Below, piece by piece: positions 32,957 through 36,028 of a stretch of DNA of 36,028 bases. The notes beneath the pieces are model-generated. The model was not told the DNA's origin, searched no databases, and saw only the letters and a program-made list of their open reading frames with translations. This DNA is from Bacillota bacterium (lineage in GTDB: Bacteria > Bacillota > Clostridia > Tissierellales > MES13), in NCBI GenBank assembly GCA_009711785.1, contig VENA01000035.1, positions 1 through 36,028 of the forward strand, in the 5' to 3' direction. A program made the position numbers and the translations under genes. Each line of letters starts with the position of its first letter. Within the stretch, counting starts at the first letter, position 1.

Positions 32957-34033
32957 TTAAATTATGGATTTTTTTATACCCTTAGTTATCTTTTCTCCTA
33001 CCGGTCCTTTTCTTAATAAATTTAATTGATTTAAATAATCCTTATTTAATTTATCAAATTCCTTAATTTCATACCCTAAATATTTTGAAGCATTTAAACC
33101 TGCTAAGTGCCCCTCAACCATAGCGCTACTTGCTTCTTCAACTCCAGCTACATCCCCTGCTATAAAAATCCCTTTAACTGTTGTTTGCATAGACTCATCC
33201 CTTAAAGGAACAAAACCACCAAGTTCTTTAATATACTTCATTTTTAAACCAGCCTGCCATAACAATTCTGTTAATGGACTAAGTCCAACAGCTATACATA
33301 AAACATCTATATCCATTTTCTTTTCAGTGCCTTTAATAGGATTAAAGTTTTTATCAACTTCTGTTAAAACAACCCCTTCTAAAAAATCTTTGCCATATGC
33401 TTTTTTAACGCTACATTTAGTATATATATCTACTCCCATTCTTCTTACCTTACTAGCATGTACAGAATATCCCCCTATATAAGGAGCCGCATCTATTATT
33501 GCCTTAACATTAACATTAGCTTGTAATAATTGATAAGATACTATAAGTCCTATATTTCCTGCTCCAACCATTAATACATCATCACCTGGCTTAACACCAT
33601 AAACATTCATTAAAGTCTGAACAGCGCCTGCTCCATAAATTCCAGGTAAATCATTATTAATAAATCCTAAAGGTTTTTCACTAGCTCCTGTAGCTACTAC
33701 TATTGATTTTGGTTTAATTTTTCTATACTTACCCTTTGATTCTAATGTAACAACACCATCATCATATATCCCTAAGACTGTGGTATCATTAAGTACTTTT
33801 ATAGACTCATTACTTTTAATTTCTTTAAGTAAAATATTTTTAATATCAATTCCTCTATAAGAAGCATACTGCTTTTCAGAACCAAAAAACATATGGGTTT
33901 GTTTTACTAACTGTCCTCCTAAACTTTCAAACCTATCGACAAGTAAAACATCACACCCTTTTTTAGCAGCTGTTATAGAGGCACTCATCCCAGCTGGGCC
34001 CCCTCCAATTACTAAAAGCTCAACATCTCTCAT
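32957..34033 (-). CDS. NAD(P)/FAD-dependent oxidoreductase subunit (HcnB-like)
   Basis: 358 residues. FAD loop VIGGGPAGMSASITAAKKG at the N-terminus, an internal nucleotide loop MVGAGNIGLIVSYQLL (about 155-170), and the ATG-like closing motif GIFIAGDVAGVEE near 290. This is the pyridine-nucleotide-disulfide fold of the alpha subunit of dye-linked proline dehydrogenase and of HcnB, without the C-terminal BFD domain, which is supplied by its own gene. Its start overlaps the 2Fe-2S gene by 4 bases (ATGA). Confidence 0.88.
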   Translation of the reverse strand: MRDVELLVIGGGPAGMSASITAAKKGCDVLLVDRFESLGGQLVKQTHMFFGSEKQYASYRGIDIKNILLKEIKSNESIKVLNDTTVLGIYDDGVVTLESKGKYRKIKPKSIVVATGASEKPLGFINNDLPGIYGAGAVQTLMNVYGVKPGDDVLMVGAGNIGLIVSYQLLQANVNVKAIIDAAPYIGGYSVHASKVRRMGVDIYTKCSVKKAYGKDFLEGVVLTEVDKNFNPIKGTEKKMDIDVLCIAVGLSPLTELLWQAGLKMKYIKELGGFVPLRDESMQTTVKGIFIAGDVAGVEEASSAMVEGHLAGLNASKYLGYEIKEFDKLNKDYLNQLNLLRKGPVGEKITKGIKKSII

Positions 34034-34335
34034 AGTATATCCCCCTTTCCTTTCTGATTTTTTATAATCATACCTTCTTTTAAGGGTTCAATACAGGTTT
34101 TTACGTTTGGCTCTCCATTAACTTCCATAAAGCATGAAGAACAATTACCTATAGCGCAAAATAAGCCCCTAGGTCTTAATTTATCTATACTGTGACTAAT
34201 TACTTTTATTCCATTAGCATGTAAGCTAGCTAAAATTGTATCCCCTTCATATCCAATAAGCTTCTTTCCATTATAAGTAAAAGTTATTTCTTTACCCCTT
34301 TTAAAAGATAAGATTGGATGTTTATTTATTCTCAT
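34030..34335 (-). CDS. [2Fe-2S] ferredoxin-like subunit (HcnA/Fer2_4 type)
   Basis: 101 residues. Cysteines at Cys60, Cys65, Cys68 and Cys81 (GLFCAIGNCSSCFM ... VKTC) fit the plant-type 2Fe-2S site of Fer2_4 proteins such as HcnA and the small domain of sarcosine oxidase alpha. It is the first gene of the operon, with GGAGGGAG before its ATG. It is translationally coupled to the HcnB-like subunit. Confidence 0.88.
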   Translation of the reverse strand: MRINKHPILSFKRGKEITFTYNGKKLIGYEGDTILASLHANGIKVISHSIDKLRPRGLFCAIGNCSSCFMEVNGEPNVKTCIEPLKEGMIIKNQKGKGDIL

Positions 34336-34387
34336 ATAACTCCCTCCAATAATTACTTATTAAAAACAAGATACCTATTATAATAAC

Positions 34388-34414
34388 TATGACAAGCCCT
34401 TTTGTTATATGACA
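34388..34414. promoter_or_regulatory. Direct repeat TATGACA x2, 20 bases apart, in the divergent promoter gap
   Basis: TATGACA occurs at 34388-34394 and 34408-34414, spaced by about two helical turns. It lies between the proline-catabolism operon and the ABC-F gene, upstream of both. A TATAAT for the minus-strand operon lies close by, near 34376-34382. It could be a regulator site, but it is short and could be chance. Confidence 0.35.
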
Positions 34415-34428
34415 GTTAAATATTGAAA

Positions 34429-34457
34429 TTGACAATGCTAGGTTTACACCTTACAAT
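34429..34457 (+). promoter_or_regulatory. Sigma-A promoter of the ABC-F gene
   Basis: TTGACA (34429-34434), 17 bases, TACAAT (34452-34457). The -35 is perfect and the -10 has one mismatch. The leader is about 37 bases. Confidence 0.85.
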
Positions 34458-34500
34458 TAAAGAGACTATATGTAGCCTTTTGGCACAAAGGAGTGATACC

Positions 34501-36028
34501 ATGATAGTCTTATCATGTAATAACATCTCAAAAAGCTATGTTGTAGAAAATATATTAAAAGATATATCCTTCTCTATAAATAATGGAGAGAAAGTGGGAT
34601 TAGTTGGACTAAATGGTGCCGGTAAAACTACTCTTTTTAAAATTCTTACAAATCAAATTTCTAAGGATTCTGGAGAGATCTATATATCTAAGGATTGTAA
34701 AATTGGATATTTAGAACAAAGTAACCAGATATTAAGTGATAAAACTGTTTTTGATGAAGCATTAGAAATTTTTAAACCCCTTATCAAAATGGAAAAAGAT
34801 TTAAGGGATCTAGAAGAAAAAATAAGTATAGAAGGAAGTAAAGCTAATTCAAAAAACTTAGAAAAACTGATGAATAAGTACTCAAGACTTTCTGAAAATT
34901 TTAAAGAACAAAATGGATATGGATATGAAAGTGAAATAAGAGGAGTACTAAAGGGGTTAGGATTTGAAGAAAAACAATTTAACCAACCTATTAATCAGCT
35001 TAGTGGTGGTCAAAAGACAAGGGTTATTTTAGCAAAACTGCTTTTACAAAAACCGGATTTACTTTTACTTGATGAACCAACAAACCATTTAGATCTTGAA
35101 GCTATTAATTGGCTTGAAAGATATATTAACGAATATAAGGGCGCAGCCTTAATAATATCCCATGATAGATATTTTCTAGATGCAACTGTAAGTAAAATTT
35201 TTCATTTAGAAAACTCTAATTTAGAAATATATAATGGCAATTACACAACATACATGAAAAAAAGGAAAAAGAAACTTGAGTTATTAAGAAAGAAATACGA
35301 AGAACAACAAAGAGAAATTAAAAGACAAGAAGATATTATTAAAAATCTTTCTCTAGGTGGAAAAAGAGCTAAAAGACAAGCAAAAAGCAGACAAAAAATG
35401 CTTGATAAAGTTAAGAAAATGGATAAGCCTAGCAGTGAATCAGGTACTGTAAAGTTAAGATTTGAACCTAAAATAAAAAGTGGTACCGACGTTTTAAAGG
35501 CAGATAATATATCTAAATCCTTTGATACTTTAAATTTATTTGAAAACATTAATTTTAGAGTCTATAGGGGTGAAAAGGTAGGCCTTATCGGTCCTAATGG
35601 AATAGGAAAAACTACTCTTTTTAATATTATATTAGGCAATATGAAAGAATTCAAAGGAGAGTTATCTCTAGGTCATAAAGTTAACATGGCATATTACGAC
35701 CAAGAACAATCAAACTTAAATGATGAAAAAACTATTGTTGATGAAATTTGGGATGAAAATCCTGATTTTGATCATTACAAAATAAGGTCAATGTTAGCAA
35801 GATTTCTCTTTCAAGGTGATGATATATTTAAAGATATTAAAGATTTAAGTGGTGGAGAAAAAAGTAGGGTATCACTACTTAAACTAATGCTTTCAGAGGC
35901 AAATTTTCTATTAATGGACGAGCCTACTAATCATTTAGATATTGATTCAAAGGAAGTTTTAGAGGATGCATTATCTAATTATGATGGAACTTTATTTGTA
36001 ATATCCCATGATAGATACTTCCTTAATA
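34501..36028 (+). CDS. ABC-F family ATP-binding protein (cut by window edge)
   Basis: The frame is open from ATG 34501 to the end, giving 509 codons, so the C-terminus is missing. Two ABC ATPase domains are visible. The first has GLNGAGKTT, the signature LSGGQ (about 34999-35013), Walker [13 protein letters not shown], and [10 protein letters not shown] charged linker follows (about residues 240-305; [19 protein letters not shown]), then the second domain with [15 protein letters not shown] and [10 protein letters not shown]. No membrane segments are present. ABC-F proteins act on the ribosome as translation factors or antibiotic-protection proteins; overall this looks like the YdiF/Uup-like housekeeping type. 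The ribosome binding site AAGGAG (34488-34493) has 7-base spacing. A small GCC-TTTT-GGC hairpin and a minimal ATG-TAG occur in the short leader. Confidence 0.95.
   Translation, partial: MIVLSCNNISKSYVVENILKDISFSINNGEKVGLVGLNGAGKTTLFKILTNQISKDSGEIYISKDCKIGYLEQSNQILSDKTVFDEALEIFKPLIKMEKDLRDLEEKISIEGSKANSKNLEKLMNKYSRLSENFKEQNGYGYESEIRGVLKGLGFEEKQFNQPINQLSGGQKTRVILAKLLLQKPDLLLLDEPTNHLDLEAINWLERYINEYKGAALIISHDRYFLDATVSKIFHLENSNLEIYNGNYTTYMKKRKKKLELLRKKYEEQQREIKRQEDIIKNLSLGGKRAKRQAKSRQKMLDKVKKMDKPSSESGTVKLRFEPKIKSGTDVLKADNISKSFDTLNLFENINFRVYRGEKVGLIGPNGIGKTTLFNIILGNMKEFKGELSLGHKVNMAYYDQEQSNLNDEKTIVDEIWDENPDFDHYKIRSMLARFLFQGDDIFKDIKDLSGGEKSRVSLLKLMLSEANFLLMDEPTNHLDIDSKEVLEDALSNYDGTLFVISHDRYFLN

Noticed and set aside
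35241..35549. Minus-strand frame of 102 codons rich in Phe, Leu and Ser within the ABC-F gene.
   Set aside because: It mirrors the charged coiled linker and the start of the second ATPase domain of the ABC-F protein and has no binding site.

Overview
The window comes from a very AT-rich, Gram-positive anaerobe of the Clostridia/Tissierellia type. The evidence is the strong purine-rich ribosome binding sites, a CIRCE-controlled groES, Rex, the butyryl-CoA dehydrogenase/EtfBA set, LysM cell-wall proteins, and genes for catabolism of proline, 5-oxoproline and glutamate. No tRNA, rRNA, CRISPR array or intact insertion sequence was seen. The species cannot be named from the sequence alone.

Layout. 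1-3144 (minus strand): start of groES with promoter and CIRCE operator, then an AI-2E-family membrane protein, a DUF554 membrane protein and an OGG1-type glycosylase. 3315-4739 (plus): a LysM/VanY cell-wall carboxypeptidase. 4882-8581: an old-yellow-enzyme/Fe-S flavoprotein plus SDR operon, divergent from an IclR regulator, with a perfect promoter and a 12-bp palindromic operator between them. 8582-9776: a decayed stretch with a broken transposase, a remnant of a second gene and two terminators. 9777-12656 (minus): two GNAT acetyltransferases, a CMP/dCMP-type deaminase and a SAM methyltransferase. The methyltransferase is preceded by a 12-codon leader peptide embedded in a pseudoknot-capable leader. 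12951-22428 (minus): a 5-oxoproline (pyroglutamate) module made of pxpABC, a DUF1445 protein, a non-canonical NRAMP homologue, an NtrC-type regulator, a sensor kinase, a sodium:solute symporter and its 39-residue accessory protein. A sigma-54 promoter and an upstream inverted repeat lie in front of the NRAMP-pxp operon. 22561-25012 (minus): glutamate dehydrogenase and an uncharacterised P-loop protein. 25185-28961 (minus): etfA, etfB, bcd and rex, with Rex boxes. 29377-34335 (minus): delta-1-pyrroline-5-carboxylate dehydrogenase and a five-subunit proline-dehydrogenase-like flavo-iron-sulfur complex. 34501 to the end (plus): an ABC-F ATPase, cut by the window edge.

How the parts fit. Much of the metabolism converges on glutamate. 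5-oxoproline is opened by PxpABC, proline is plausibly oxidised by the Fe-S/flavin complex and P5C dehydrogenase, and glutamate dehydrogenase links the product to 2-oxoglutarate and ammonia. Bcd-EtfAB and Rex handle electron disposal and NADH sensing, and a Rex-like box in front of gdh may tie the two together. ABC-F, rex and groES occur in the same order in Bacillus, so the catabolic blocks look inserted into an old chromosomal backbone.

The most unusual elements are the leader peptide/pseudoknot before the methyltransferase, the self-contained sigma-54 pyroglutamate module with an NRAMP homologue lacking the metal-binding motifs, and the proline-dehydrogenase-like complex encoded as five separate genes.
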